NCBI GenBank assembly: GCA_031551355.1
Contig: JAVBNT010000043.1
Span: 1-49,824 of the forward strand
Direction of reading: 5' to 3'
Length of the DNA: 49,824 nt
DNA from: JAVBNT01 sp031551355
GTDB taxonomy: Bacteria > Vulcanimicrobiota > CADAWZ01
Shown: positions 42,211 to 49,824 of the stretch, piece by piece
Layout of the letters: each line of letters opens with the position of its first letter
Position numbering within the stretch: the first letter of the stretch is position 1
Program-made: the position numbers and the translations under genes
Notes under the pieces: model-generated
What the model was told of the DNA's origin: nothing
What the model saw: the letters and a program-made list of their open reading frames with translations, nothing else
Databases searched by the model: none

Positions 42211-44163
42211 CTAGTCGGCAAGAATATGAGGAGTTACCATAATGACAACTTCATTCTTGGTTCTGTTACGGGTCTCATTACTGAAGAGTTGACCAATAAG
42301 CGGTATGTCCCCAAGGAGAGGTATTCTTGACTTATTGATGGACTCATTTTCTCTAAGAAGTCCGGCAAGTACCATTGTATCACCATCTTTTACTCTCATA
42401 ACCGCATTAGCCGTTCTATTAGCTGTTCTCGGATACTGCTGGTTGACAAGATCCAAAAGGTTGGAAATGTCAGGTTTTATAGCAAGTTCAACATATCCGT
42501 CAGGAAGAACAGTCGCTTTGAGATTAAGTTTTGTACCAATATCTACATAAGTTACCTGATACTGACCTGCTCTCGGATCATAATACACAATCGGATATCT
42601 CTCACCGATATGAACTTCTGAATCCTCACCGCTCTTTGTTGTAATCTTCGGAGATGCAAGAACTTTTGCTTCATTGTTAGTGATCAAAGCCTGAATCTGG
42701 AGATTAAGGGTCAGGGCAGATCTCGTGAAGTAACCAATGGACATAGGATAACCGCTGCCGCCGTAAGTCTGCTCTACCACAGGTGTTCCGTCAGCATTGT
42801 AAGCAGTATTTCTGTTGCTGGGATACTCCATAAAATCTGTACTTACAAGCAGTCCGGGGCTCTGGGATGATGTTCCCCACTGTGCGCCGAAAGATTTTGA
42901 ACCGGTCTCGGAAAGATCGATAACCTTAACGTCAAGAGATATCTGTTTAAGGTGTGCATCAAGCTGCTCAAGATAATCTTTGCACAAAGAAATACTTGAA
43001 TCGTCACCGGTAAGAATAAGAGCATTTAATCTCTTGTCTACATCATATGAAAGTGTCGGGACCAGTTTCTGCATAATAGGAAGAAGCTCTTCTGCTTTTG
43101 CGCCTTTAAGAGCAAGAATTTCTGTTCTCGGCGGAATCGGTGCCGGAACATCATAATCAAGCTGGGATACAAAAGAACGGATAGCTTTCATACTTGCAGG
43201 ATCTGCAGTTACGATAAGGGCTGTTCCTCTGGGATCTGCCTGAATCTTGGAATCAGGATAAGAAGATGATACCATTGCGGAAATATCAGTGGCTTTAGCG
43301 TGCTCAAGCGGGATAGCCTGTGTTATCTCATTGCCTTTTCTGATATCCATAATATTTGAGGAAATCTTATCAAGGAGCTTAGGGTCTCCGACAACAATCG
43401 TGTTACCGACTCTCTTATAGTCAAATCCGCTCATTTTTACAACGAGATTCAATGCACCGTAAGCCGGAACATTTTTAAGAGTCATTGTTACCGATCCCTG
43501 AACTGAAGGATCTGTTACAATATTGAGATCAAGTTCTTTAGCAAGAATTTTCAAAACATAAATTAAATCAGCATTTACAAGGTCCATATTTACAAGTCTT
43601 ACCGGAGGAGCATAAGTTTTCTTGGCAGATGTTTTCTTATGCTGAGCCGGTTTAGACTCTTTGTAAGCAACCTTGTTGGTTGTAGTAGTTGTAGCTGTAG
43701 TTTTAGCGACCTCGGAACTCTTTGTGTTCTTTTTCACTGCGGCAAGAGCATTGCCGAACTCAAGCGTAACACCTCTTTTACCGTCAGCTGTAAGTATTTT
43801 ATACTCGGGCTGTGAAACTACGTTTACAATAACTTTTACAGTATTAGCTTTTTCTGCAGACTGAACAACTTTTACATCTTCAACGAGACCATAATTTACA
43901 GCATTGTCCTTTGCAACATTGGAAGCAAGAGTCGCCGGGAACAATTCTACAACAACAGCCTGTCTCGGAGTTGTCTGTCTATATGTATAATTCGAAACAG
44001 ATTCATTTGAATCAACAACAACTTTTATAGTACCAGTCCTGTCCATCACCTTTACAGAATTTATTGTGGCTGGTGCTGCGTAAGCAGGCGAAGCCACCAT
44101 TGCTGTAAAACAAAGGCCCAGAAGGCTGAAAATTGTTTTTTTCAATCCTTCGTGTTTAATCAT
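42211..44163 (-). CDS. pilQ: type IV pilus secretin PilQ
   Basis: 650 residues from ATG 44163 (AGGAGGTGG about ten bases upstream). A signal peptide ends at SPAYAAPA. Then come an AMIN domain (about 30-115: INSVKVMDRTGTIKVVVDSN), a basic Thr/Lys linker, the STN/secretin N-domains (LVNADLIYVLKILAKELDLN, AIPLEHAKATDISAMV) and the secretin core (about 430-650: ASPKITTKSGEDSEVHIGERYPIV, VMRVKDGDTMVLAGLLRE, IPLLGDIPLIGQLFSN). It forms the outer-membrane pore for the pilus, which implies a diderm envelope. Last gene of the operon. Confidence 0.95.
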   Translation of the reverse strand: MIKHEGLKKTIFSLLGLCFTAMVASPAYAAPATINSVKVMDRTGTIKVVVDSNESVSNYTYRQTTPRQAVVVELFPATLASNVAKDNAVNYGLVEDVKVVQSAEKANTVKVIVNVVSQPEYKILTADGKRGVTLEFGNALAAVKKNTKSSEVAKTTATTTTTNKVAYKESKPAQHKKTSAKKTYAPPVRLVNMDLVNADLIYVLKILAKELDLNIVTDPSVQGSVTMTLKNVPAYGALNLVVKMSGFDYKRVGNTIVVGDPKLLDKISSNIMDIRKGNEITQAIPLEHAKATDISAMVSSSYPDSKIQADPRGTALIVTADPASMKAIRSFVSQLDYDVPAPIPPRTEILALKGAKAEELLPIMQKLVPTLSYDVDKRLNALILTGDDSSISLCKDYLEQLDAHLKQISLDVKVIDLSETGSKSFGAQWGTSSQSPGLLVSTDFMEYPSNRNTAYNADGTPVVEQTYGGSGYPMSIGYFTRSALTLNLQIQALITNNEAKVLASPKITTKSGEDSEVHIGERYPIVYYDPRAGQYQVTYVDIGTKLNLKATVLPDGYVELAIKPDISNLLDLVNQQYPRTANRTANAVMRVKDGDTMVLAGLLRENESINKSRIPLLGDIPLIGQLFSNETRNRTKNEVVIMVTPHILAD

Positions 44164-44230
44164 AATTACTAATCCACCTCCTAAAAATAATAAACTATCA
44201 ATACATTTGCTCATCATAAATAATCAATAA

Positions 44231-44932
44231 CTACTTGTTTTCGGAATCTTTCTTTGTTTCCTCTGATTTACTTTCAGTAGCTGAAGGAGCCGGAGGAGCT
44301 TTTTCCTCTTCTTTCACTTCAGGAACAGGCAAAGATTCCTGACCGGTAGTTTTGCCGCCGGACTTTATACCTGCTTTAGGGGCTGAGGACGCTGCTGCTT
44401 TCACAGGAACGTTATAGGCCTTTCCTCCCCAAAGAAGAACAACTCTATCCGGGTAAACGCTCTGAACTGTATATTCACCGACTTTATCACCCGGTTTCAC
44501 CATAAAGCTGGAACCGGAACCGGATGCCGCCGTCAATATAGCGTAAGAAGTTCCCGACGAAACCATCGTTCCCGTTACCTTTACCGGCAATTCGGAAACA
44601 ACTTCCTTTACAGTACTTCCACCGACCGTAACATTCGTTTTGGTCTCTGACGTAGGCTTTGCCACCGGAACAGAGCCGCCCTTTTTATCCCTAACTGTAG
44701 ACGGCGGAGCCACATTTCCACCGAAAGGAACAAACGGATCCCTTCTGCCTCTGTCGAGAGTGTAAGGCGTTGACGCCGAGGGCATTGATGATTTAACCTG
44801 GGTTTTACTCTTAGCTGGAGACTCGGCTTTCTGGTCCTTGATTTCAACCTGTGCAAAAGACACATCTGAAACAGCAAGCGTCATACACACACAAGCAACC
44901 GGCAACACAGTCCATTTAAGAAATTTTATCAT
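44231..44932 (-). CDS. pilP: type IV pilus PilP-like protein
   Basis: 233 residues. Signal peptide (IKFLKWTVLPVACVCMTLAV...SFA); the Cys in PVAC may or may not be a lipobox. The family mark RRDPFVPFGG follows a short Pro/Ser linker. The core beta domain (about 105-180) has VKVTGTMVSSGTSYAILTA and FMVKPGDKVGEYTVQSVYPD. The C-terminal 45 residues are acidic and disordered. PilP links the PilNO inner-membrane complex to PilQ. Its ATG overlaps the pilO stop (TAATG). Confidence 0.88.
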   Translation of the reverse strand: MIKFLKWTVLPVACVCMTLAVSDVSFAQVEIKDQKAESPAKSKTQVKSSMPSASTPYTLDRGRRDPFVPFGGNVAPPSTVRDKKGGSVPVAKPTSETKTNVTVGGSTVKEVVSELPVKVTGTMVSSGTSYAILTAASGSGSSFMVKPGDKVGEYTVQSVYPDRVVLLWGGKAYNVPVKAAASSAPKAGIKSGGKTTGQESLPVPEVKEEEKAPPAPSATESKSEETKKDSENK

Positions 44933-45558
44933 TACTTGTTACCTCCCTCTCTAAGATAAACAGTGATCGGCAAAGTAACATTAAGCACTGGTGATTCGAA
45001 ATAATTTTCGCTGCTACCAACCGGACTTAAAGTAATTTTGCTGATGGTAACAAGTCTTTTAAGTTTCAAATCGCCAAGTTGTCTCAAAAAGTCAATAACC
45101 GTAGCATATCTGCCGGTCAAAGACATCTGGAAGCCTCTTGTCGGATAGCCTGACAAAGCTGTTGGAGCAGACGATTTTCCACCGCCGGAAACATTTTCAG
45201 GAGTTAAAGACACAACGATGAAATCAGGATCGCCCATTCTTGCTCTCTGTTGCTCAACGAGTTTCTCAATGTCAGCTATATAAGACGGAACAAACTCGCT
45301 TTCAGATTCCGGAGTCAGTTGCTCCTGAATGACGGATCTAAGCTCTGCCTGCAGCTGTCTGTTCTTATCCTGCTCCTTTGGAAGCTCTTCTTTTTGCTTT
45401 TTAACGGTCGCCAAATCTGACTGTTTCTGGATTATATCAGCATCCAGAATTTTCGCCTGATCAATATCAGCTTTCCATCCGGCCAGATACCATCCGCCGC
45501 CAATAAGCAAGATTATGATTAATCCAATAAAAATCTTCATTGGTGCTGGTAGTGACAT
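44932..45558 (-). CDS. pilO: type IV pilus alignment protein PilO
   Basis: 208 residues: one N-terminal membrane helix (MKIFIGLIIILLIGGGWYLA), a coiled coil (about 35-90) and a ferredoxin-like periplasmic domain with TGRYATVIDFLRQLGDLKL. It pairs with PilN. ATG 45558 follows an AAGGAG-type SD and lies five bases after pilN. Stop overlaps the pilP start. Confidence 0.92.
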   Translation of the reverse strand: MSLPAPMKIFIGLIIILLIGGGWYLAGWKADIDQAKILDADIIQKQSDLATVKKQKEELPKEQDKNRQLQAELRSVIQEQLTPESESEFVPSYIADIEKLVEQQRARMGDPDFIVVSLTPENVSGGGKSSAPTALSGYPTRGFQMSLTGRYATVIDFLRQLGDLKLKRLVTISKITLSPVGSSENYFESPVLNVTLPITVYLREGGNK

Positions 45559-45563
45559 ATTCC

Positions 45564-46226
45564 TCAGCTCCTTCCATGGCCAGAAGAGTCATTCTTAGGA
45601 TTTCCAGGAGCCTTCTCAGCTTCAGCACTTGTTCCGCTTTCAGCTGCATTAGGATCGTAAGTCATCTCTATCGTCCAGCCATAACTGGTATAAGGACTCT
45701 TCCCCACTGTCGTAGTACCTCTTGTAGTACTGGATATGCTGGCAGTCTTGAAATACTGAGACTTGGTCGAAGTCACACTTTTCATAAATCCGGAGATCGA
45801 TTCAAGCGGACGAACTCCAGGCTGCTCAACTGCAACACCAGTAAGTGTCATCGTATTCTTAGTCGGGTCTATAGTGACATTATTAACCCACATATTATTA
45901 GGAAGCAGGTAAGAAATTTCATCAAGAAGATTACTGTAGCGTACAGGATCATATCTAAGAGTTTTTACTGTCTTGATCTGCTGTTCCAGTTCCCTGTTCT
46001 TCTTCTTGAGCTGTTCTATTTCAGGAAGACCTGCCTTCTCTTTTTTAATCTCATCTTCTATCGCAGCCAAACTAGCACTTTTTTTACTAACCTCTTGCTT
46101 AAAATGCTCTCCTATATACCAATAAACAACAACCGAGGCTGCTATTAACATCACTATTATTGCAATAACAATGTCAAAACCGTACTTCTTACGTTCGGTC
46201 GGCAGAAGATCTACTTTAATTGCCAT
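45564..46226 (-). CDS. pilN: type IV pilus alignment protein PilN
   Basis: 220 residues from ATG 46226 (MAIKVDLLPTERKK, the cytoplasmic PilM-binding motif [IV]NLLP-like), then a membrane helix (about 20-42), a coiled coil and a periplasmic domain (MWVNNVTIDPTKNTMTLTG). The earlier ATG 46241 would contain the SD GGGAGGTG and is not used. The C-terminus is a polar tail. Confidence 0.93.
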   Translation of the reverse strand: MAIKVDLLPTERKKYGFDIVIAIIVMLIAASVVVYWYIGEHFKQEVSKKSASLAAIEDEIKKEKAGLPEIEQLKKKNRELEQQIKTVKTLRYDPVRYSNLLDEISYLLPNNMWVNNVTIDPTKNTMTLTGVAVEQPGVRPLESISGFMKSVTSTKSQYFKTASISSTTRGTTTVGKSPYTSYGWTIEMTYDPNAAESGTSAEAEKAPGNPKNDSSGHGRS

Positions 46227-46256
46227 ATATTCACCTCCCATTCTCTAATCTAAAAA

Positions 46257-47363
46257 TTATTTACCACTACAACTTAAGCAAATACCCATTGTAACCATCA
46301 AAGATGGAGCCAACTCCTGCAACAATTCAGGCGAATACCCAGGTACATTAGAAATATCTACCCTATTAAACGGATTGGCTATTTTACATTGAATACCAAG
46401 TTCGTTCGACATATAATCATCAATATTTCTAAATTTCGCGGTGCCGCCGGAAAGAACTACGAGTTCAATAGATTCACCACGATATCTGGCTCTGTAATAA
46501 TCAAAAGAACGCTGAATCTCCGTAATCAACTCCGTTAAAACAGGAATGATTACATTGAAAATGCGCATCGTAGTAGGAGCTACGGGTGTGGCATCTTTTT
46601 CCACCCGTATAACACCCTTATCTTTTTTGATTTTTTCAGCCTCTTCAAAGCTAAGATTCAGAGATTGACCGATAATTTTAGTAAAATTATTACCGGCAAC
46701 CATAACAGTTCTATTCGTTCTTAACATGCCAGATTTGTAAATATTAATACTCGTAGACGAGGCTCCAAGGTTTATAACGGCAACAGTACGTTTGTAATGC
46801 TCCGGCTCGCAATACTGCAAAGCCCTGGCAATCGCAAACGGCTCCATATCGATCGCTTCAGGTGTAAGACCGGCAAAGCGAACAACATCCTGAGTGTTTT
46901 TAACCATTTCATTTGGCGCAGCAATCAGAAGAACCTCCATAAGCTTAGGGTCTTCTTCCAAATCTCTGCGCAAAACCATCCCTTTAATCTGGGCCTCATC
47001 AATTGAATAAGGAAGGTATCGCTCCGCTTCAAACTTAACAGCCTGCTGTAGCTCCTTATCATGCATTTTAGCCATGTTTATCGGACGCATAACAACCGAC
47101 TGACCGGAAACAGTACTCACGACCTTCTGAACGTTCATCTTATTACTAATAATAACCTGTTTGATACTATCTCCCAAAGCCCTTGGATCAACAATAACTC
47201 CATCCTTTATAGTCATGGCTGGAGTTGAACCAAGAAGAAGAGCCGATAGCTCGTAGGTCTTGTCTCTTTTCGGTTTAAGCTGCATAAGTTTTATGGAGCT
47301 GGCACCTAAGTCCAAACCTCCAATTGCCCCCTTTTTAGCAAAGAGTTGCTTAAATAAATCCAT
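46257..47363 (-). CDS. pilM: type IV pilus assembly ATPase-like protein PilM
   Basis: 368 residues with the actin/FtsA fold: phosphate loops GLDLGASSIKLMQL and VINLGASSTSINIY and the adenosine motif VLSGGTAKFRNI. PilM is cytoplasmic, binds the PilN N-terminus and couples the alignment complex to the pilus motors and, in myxobacteria, to TPR proteins. ATG 47363 has GGGAGGTGAG about a dozen bases upstream. First gene of pilMNOPQ, 115 bases after pilD. Confidence 0.96.
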   Translation of the reverse strand: MDLFKQLFAKKGAIGGLDLGASSIKLMQLKPKRDKTYELSALLLGSTPAMTIKDGVIVDPRALGDSIKQVIISNKMNVQKVVSTVSGQSVVMRPINMAKMHDKELQQAVKFEAERYLPYSIDEAQIKGMVLRRDLEEDPKLMEVLLIAAPNEMVKNTQDVVRFAGLTPEAIDMEPFAIARALQYCEPEHYKRTVAVINLGASSTSINIYKSGMLRTNRTVMVAGNNFTKIIGQSLNLSFEEAEKIKKDKGVIRVEKDATPVAPTTMRIFNVIIPVLTELITEIQRSFDYYRARYRGESIELVVLSGGTAKFRNIDDYMSNELGIQCKIANPFNRVDISNVPGYSPELLQELAPSLMVTMGICLSCSGK

Positions 47364-47478
47364 CTTTTTTTACTCACCTCCCTTCATAGATAATATCAAG
47401 CATAAAAGCTATTGGACATGACATTCGCTCAAAAAAAACAAACTCCTTCTAATCAACAGGTTTATCAAACAAGAAACA

Positions 47479-48357
47479 TCAGAAACCCATTAAATGTCCG
47501 GAAATATCTCTTCCCCAAAAAAGTGTTACAAATGCAGCGATTGCCATAAAAGTTCCAAACGGCAAAGGTTCCCTGCCGCTCTTTTTTAAAAACAGTAAAA
47601 ATGGAACAACAAATAAAAATCCCACAAAAAACGACATCATAAACGCAATAAGCGACTGTTCCAAACCTAAAAAAGCGCCTATAACCATAGCAAATTTAAT
47701 ATCTCCGCCTCCCATAGCCTCCTGACGCAATATGACGGTTCCCCAAAAAGAAATAAACGAAAAAAATATATAACCGAAAGCAATTCCAAGAACAGAATCA
47801 AAAAAGTTAAACAACAGGCCATTTGTATAAAAAGTCAGTTCAGGAAAGAAAAAAAACAAAAAAGAGTCATGATAATCGGCAGAGCCAAGAAAAGAATAGC
47901 CGATTAAACCAACAATAATGGCCGGCACAGTAACGCAGTCAAGTATAAGCCAATGATCAAGATCTATAAGAAAAACAACAACCAAAACGGCCGTAAAAAA
48001 AAGCCAGTAAAAAAAGTCAAGCGTAAAACCGCCATTATACACAAAGAGAAAAACAGTCAGACAAGCCACAATAAATTCAATAAGAGCATATCTAAACGAA
48101 AAAGGAGAGGCACATTCAGCGCATCTGCCTCTTAAAAAAAAATAACCCAAAATAGGAACATTAAGAAAATATTTCACCGGCTGCCCACAAGACACACATG
48201 CTGAGCCAGGCGAAACGATAGACCGCCCTATAGGCAAACGATAAGCACATACATTCAAAAAACTCCCAATCAGTGAGCCCAAAACAAAAACAAAGGCAAT
48301 GACGGAATTCGTTGAGTTGAAAAGATAATTAAAATTATATAAAAAAGTATCTAGCAT
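47479..48357 (-). CDS. pilD: prepilin peptidase / N-methyltransferase PilD
   Basis: 292 residues with about 7-8 membrane helices. The N-terminal domain has GSFLNVCAYRLPIGRSIV, then two CxxC pairs (CVSC and CAEC) around LNVPILGYFFLRGRC, the zinc site of full-length PilD enzymes. The two catalytic Asp residues lie in LIDLDHWLILD and AMGGGDIKFAMVIGAFLG. It cleaves the type III signal of pilins and methylates the new N-terminus. ATG 48357 lacks a strong SD; TTGACA occurs just upstream at 48371-48366. It precedes pilM on the same strand. Confidence 0.94.
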   Translation of the reverse strand: MLDTFLYNFNYLFNSTNSVIAFVFVLGSLIGSFLNVCAYRLPIGRSIVSPGSACVSCGQPVKYFLNVPILGYFFLRGRCAECASPFSFRYALIEFIVACLTVFLFVYNGGFTLDFFYWLFFTAVLVVVFLIDLDHWLILDCVTVPAIIVGLIGYSFLGSADYHDSFLFFFFPELTFYTNGLLFNFFDSVLGIAFGYIFFSFISFWGTVILRQEAMGGGDIKFAMVIGAFLGLEQSLIAFMMSFFVGFLFVVPFLLFLKKSGREPLPFGTFMAIAAFVTLFWGRDISGHLMGF

Positions 48358-48400
48358 AGATTATTTTCTGTCAATAAATAATAAATACACGTTGGTAAAT

Positions 48401-48409
48401 ATTCTACCA
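48401..48409 (-). promoter_or_regulatory. possible extended -10 promoter of pilD
   Basis: TGGTAGAAT on the minus strand fits an extended -10 element about 45 bases before the pilD start; the -35 region is poor. Confidence 0.3.
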
Positions 48410-48488
48410 TACTCGTCCATAACCTGCCATATACAGACTAAAAATCAAAACAATGCGGCTCTGCAAATATTTTTCATTTTTACATCAT

Positions 48489-48691
48489 AATAAAAATCTT
48501 AGAGTTCAGGACAGACTGAACATATCAAAGAACGAACTCTCCGGTTTTATTGAGGCATTTAAGCAGCATTTTTCAGAATGTAGATTAGAGCGGCATGATT
48601 CATCAAATGAATTCTTTTGCCGCAAGTCGGCTACAAGATATATATTAAGAGATCCCCTGTTGATTTAGAGCCTGTTTACAAGGTTACAAAC
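48489..48691 (+). pseudogene. IS256-family transposase remnant 1
   Basis: A conceptual translation gives LKNLRVQDRLNISKNELSGF, then IEAFKQHFSE and SATRYI, and after a frame change DLEPVYK. These match, in order, the central part of the neighbouring IS256-type sequence (LKNRSVHDILIVSVDGLSGF, SSTRYV, DLKPIYK). The second catalytic Asp region has changed (VDG became KNE), so it is a dead, older copy. No intact start or end. Confidence 0.7.
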
Positions 48692-48730
48692 AAGAATATC
48701 ATATGGCGGACCCGGATAAAATATAGCATA

Positions 48731-49465
48731 ATGGAGCTCTAAGTATACCACTTAAGGGTGAGGAATACGGCGTCAAAACAAAGGAAGATGTTCATAACTT
48801 TGTAAGGATGTTGACCTCAGAGCCCATTCAGGTAGCCTTAGACGCAGAGTTGGAAAATGAGCTTGGATATTAAGGTTCCCCGTGACCGCAACGGTGAATT
48901 TGAACCTCAGCTTGTAAAGAAACATCAGACAGACGTATCCGCTATTAACTATTTGTAACAAAAAAAAAGCGGCATATGCCGCAATCGGAACCGACTTGGA
49001 AGGCAAAAAAGATGTGCTTGGCATCTGGCTTGGAGCAAACGAATCTGCAAAATATTGGCTGACTGTTTTGACAGGGCTGAAAAATCGGAGTGTTCATGAT
49101 ATACTGATTGTATCGGTTGACGGACTCTCCGGTTTTGTCGAGGCGATTCACGAAGCGTTTCCCCGAACTGAAATTCAACGTTGTATAATTCATCAAATTT
49201 GCTCCTCAACCCGTTATGTAAATTACAAGGATGTTAAAGAATTTTCTTCAGATTTGAAACCAATTTACAAAGCAATTACAGAGAAATCGCCACTGGTGGA
49301 TCTTGATGAATTAGAGGCAAAATGGGGCCTTAAGCATGCTCTTGGAGTTAAATCCCGGCGGGTCAATTGGGCAGAACTTTCTACGATGTTCAAATACCCG
49401 GCCCAAATACGCACCTTGATATATACAGCCAATGCAACTGCGTAAGGTGACAAAAATCAGCACCA
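48731..49465 (+). pseudogene. IS256-family (mutator-type) transposase remnant 2, internally deleted
   Basis: Blocks of a typical IS256 transposase follow one another with gaps. Block A (48731-48873) is the N-terminus (MEL, a frame slip, then GEEYGVKTKEDVHNFV and ALDAELENELGY) with a stop. Block B (48866-48958) is DIKVPRDRNGEFEPQLVKKH. Block C (48963-49445) is AAYAAIGTDLEGKKDVLGIW through SVDGLSGFVEAI, HQICSSTRYV and FKYPAQIRTLIYTANA. After 49440 the frame shifts to QLRKVTK. The segments normally holding the first Asp and the Glu of the DDE triad (TNAIEGFN) are deleted, so it cannot transpose. Block C alone gives a 149-residue open frame that would be wrongly annotated as a transposase. Confidence 0.85.
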
Positions 49466-49534
49466 CCCGTCTAACAGGTGGTTTGCCCAAAGTCTATAAG
49501 GCATTATTACAGGCCAGCGTCTCAAGACCCTGGC
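49462..49534. other. structured non-coding stretch between insertion-sequence remnants
   Basis: Two hairpins occur in a row: ACCACC (49462-49467) with GGTGGT (49477-49482), and GCCAG (49513-49517) with CTGGC (49530-49534), the latter continuing inside with TCT/AGA. The region up to 49640 is more GC-rich than its surroundings and shows no coding match. It may be the end of an insertion sequence or a small RNA; I could not identify it. Confidence 0.4.
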
Positions 49535-49654
49535 TTTCACATTGTTCAAGCCTCATTGCCTTTGTCTCTTTTGCAAGCGTGACCTGCTCCCCAAAAACTT
49601 CGTCAAGGTAAATGTTAGTCACAAATTGAAAAAAATAAATTAGGAGTGATTAGC

Positions 49655-49824
49655 ATGAAAAACGTTTTACGGAAGAACAGATCATCAGAATAGTAAAGGA
49701 GCAAGAGGGCGGCAGAAAAGTTTCGGATATAATCCGTGAACATAATATTGCCGAGCAAACTTTTTACAGATGGAAGAGTAAATATGGTGGAATGGAAGTG
49801 AAAGAGGCGCAAAAACTTAGGCTA
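49655..49824 (+). pseudogene. IS3-family transposase OrfA, frameshifted and cut by the window end
   Basis: ATG 49655 has AGGAG eight bases upstream, but the normal MKKRFTEEQ opening is broken: only five A residues follow the ATG where six are needed, so frame 2 stops soon. From 49663 to the last base the other frame reads RFTEEQIIRIVKEQEGGRKV, then EHNIAEQTFYRWKSKYGGME, the classic HTH of IS3-family OrfA (IS51/IS407-like group). A missing base at the start, or a sequencing error in the A run, explains the break. Confidence 0.8.

Noticed and set aside
48996..49445. 149-residue open frame as an intact transposase
   Set aside because: It is only the middle of an IS256 transposase; the N-terminus is in broken blocks upstream and the catalytic Glu segment is deleted at its end.

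Overview
This AT-rich window comes from a bacterium that is probably diderm: it carries a type IV pilus alignment complex with a PilQ secretin. The gene mix also includes large TPR proteins, roadblock/LC7 proteins, multi-TM GT-C type glycosyltransferases and IorAB. It resembles genomes of uncultivated deep-branching phyla, but no phylum can be assigned from sequence reading alone. Many genes start at TTG or GTG just after a strong GGAGG-type Shine-Dalgarno (SD), so several starts were placed by the SD rather than by the longest frame.

Layout. Positions 1-5250 (+): rpsU with a consensus promoter and terminator, then a conserved housekeeping cluster of 7TM-HD phosphohydrolase (pgpH-like), ybeY, a DgkA-PAP2 fusion and a CBS/CorC transporter-like protein. 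Positions 5278-13395: surface-glycan genes. These are a methyltransferase, a GT2 glycosyltransferase, and two paralogous YfhO-like membrane proteins separated by an inverted, unrelated multi-TM gene and by the fossil of a second GT2. Positions 13452-18293 (-): metK, an HTH-methyltransferase fusion and iorAB. Position 18476 (+): a lipoprotein. Positions 19794-28397 (-): four tandem paralogs of a TMTC-like GT-C plus TPR protein behind one good promoter. Positions 28733-29603 (-): rplM-rpsI with their own promoter and terminator.

Positions 29718-41947 (-) look like one eight-gene operon. In transcription order it holds a giant TPR protein with a long disordered linker, a small chimeric TPR protein born from a 387-bp tandem duplication, a second giant TPR protein, a 64-residue membrane protein, a PATAN/DUF4388-like protein, a stand-alone roadblock protein, a TPR/coiled-coil/roadblock protein, and a radical-SAM-like SPASM protein that has lost most of its cluster-binding motif. 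Directly upstream, on the same strand, lie pilD and pilMNOPQ (42211-48357). In myxobacteria, roadblock proteins (MglB) and TPR proteins (SgmX, Tgl) control where and when type IV pili form. The neighbourhood therefore suggests an undescribed pilus-control or cell-polarity module, but no MglA-type GTPase is in the window, so this is inference.

Positions 48400-49824 are an insertion-sequence graveyard: two decayed IS256-family transposases head to tail, a structured non-coding stretch, and the start of an IS3-family orfA with a one-base deletion. I saw no tRNA, rRNA or CRISPR array.
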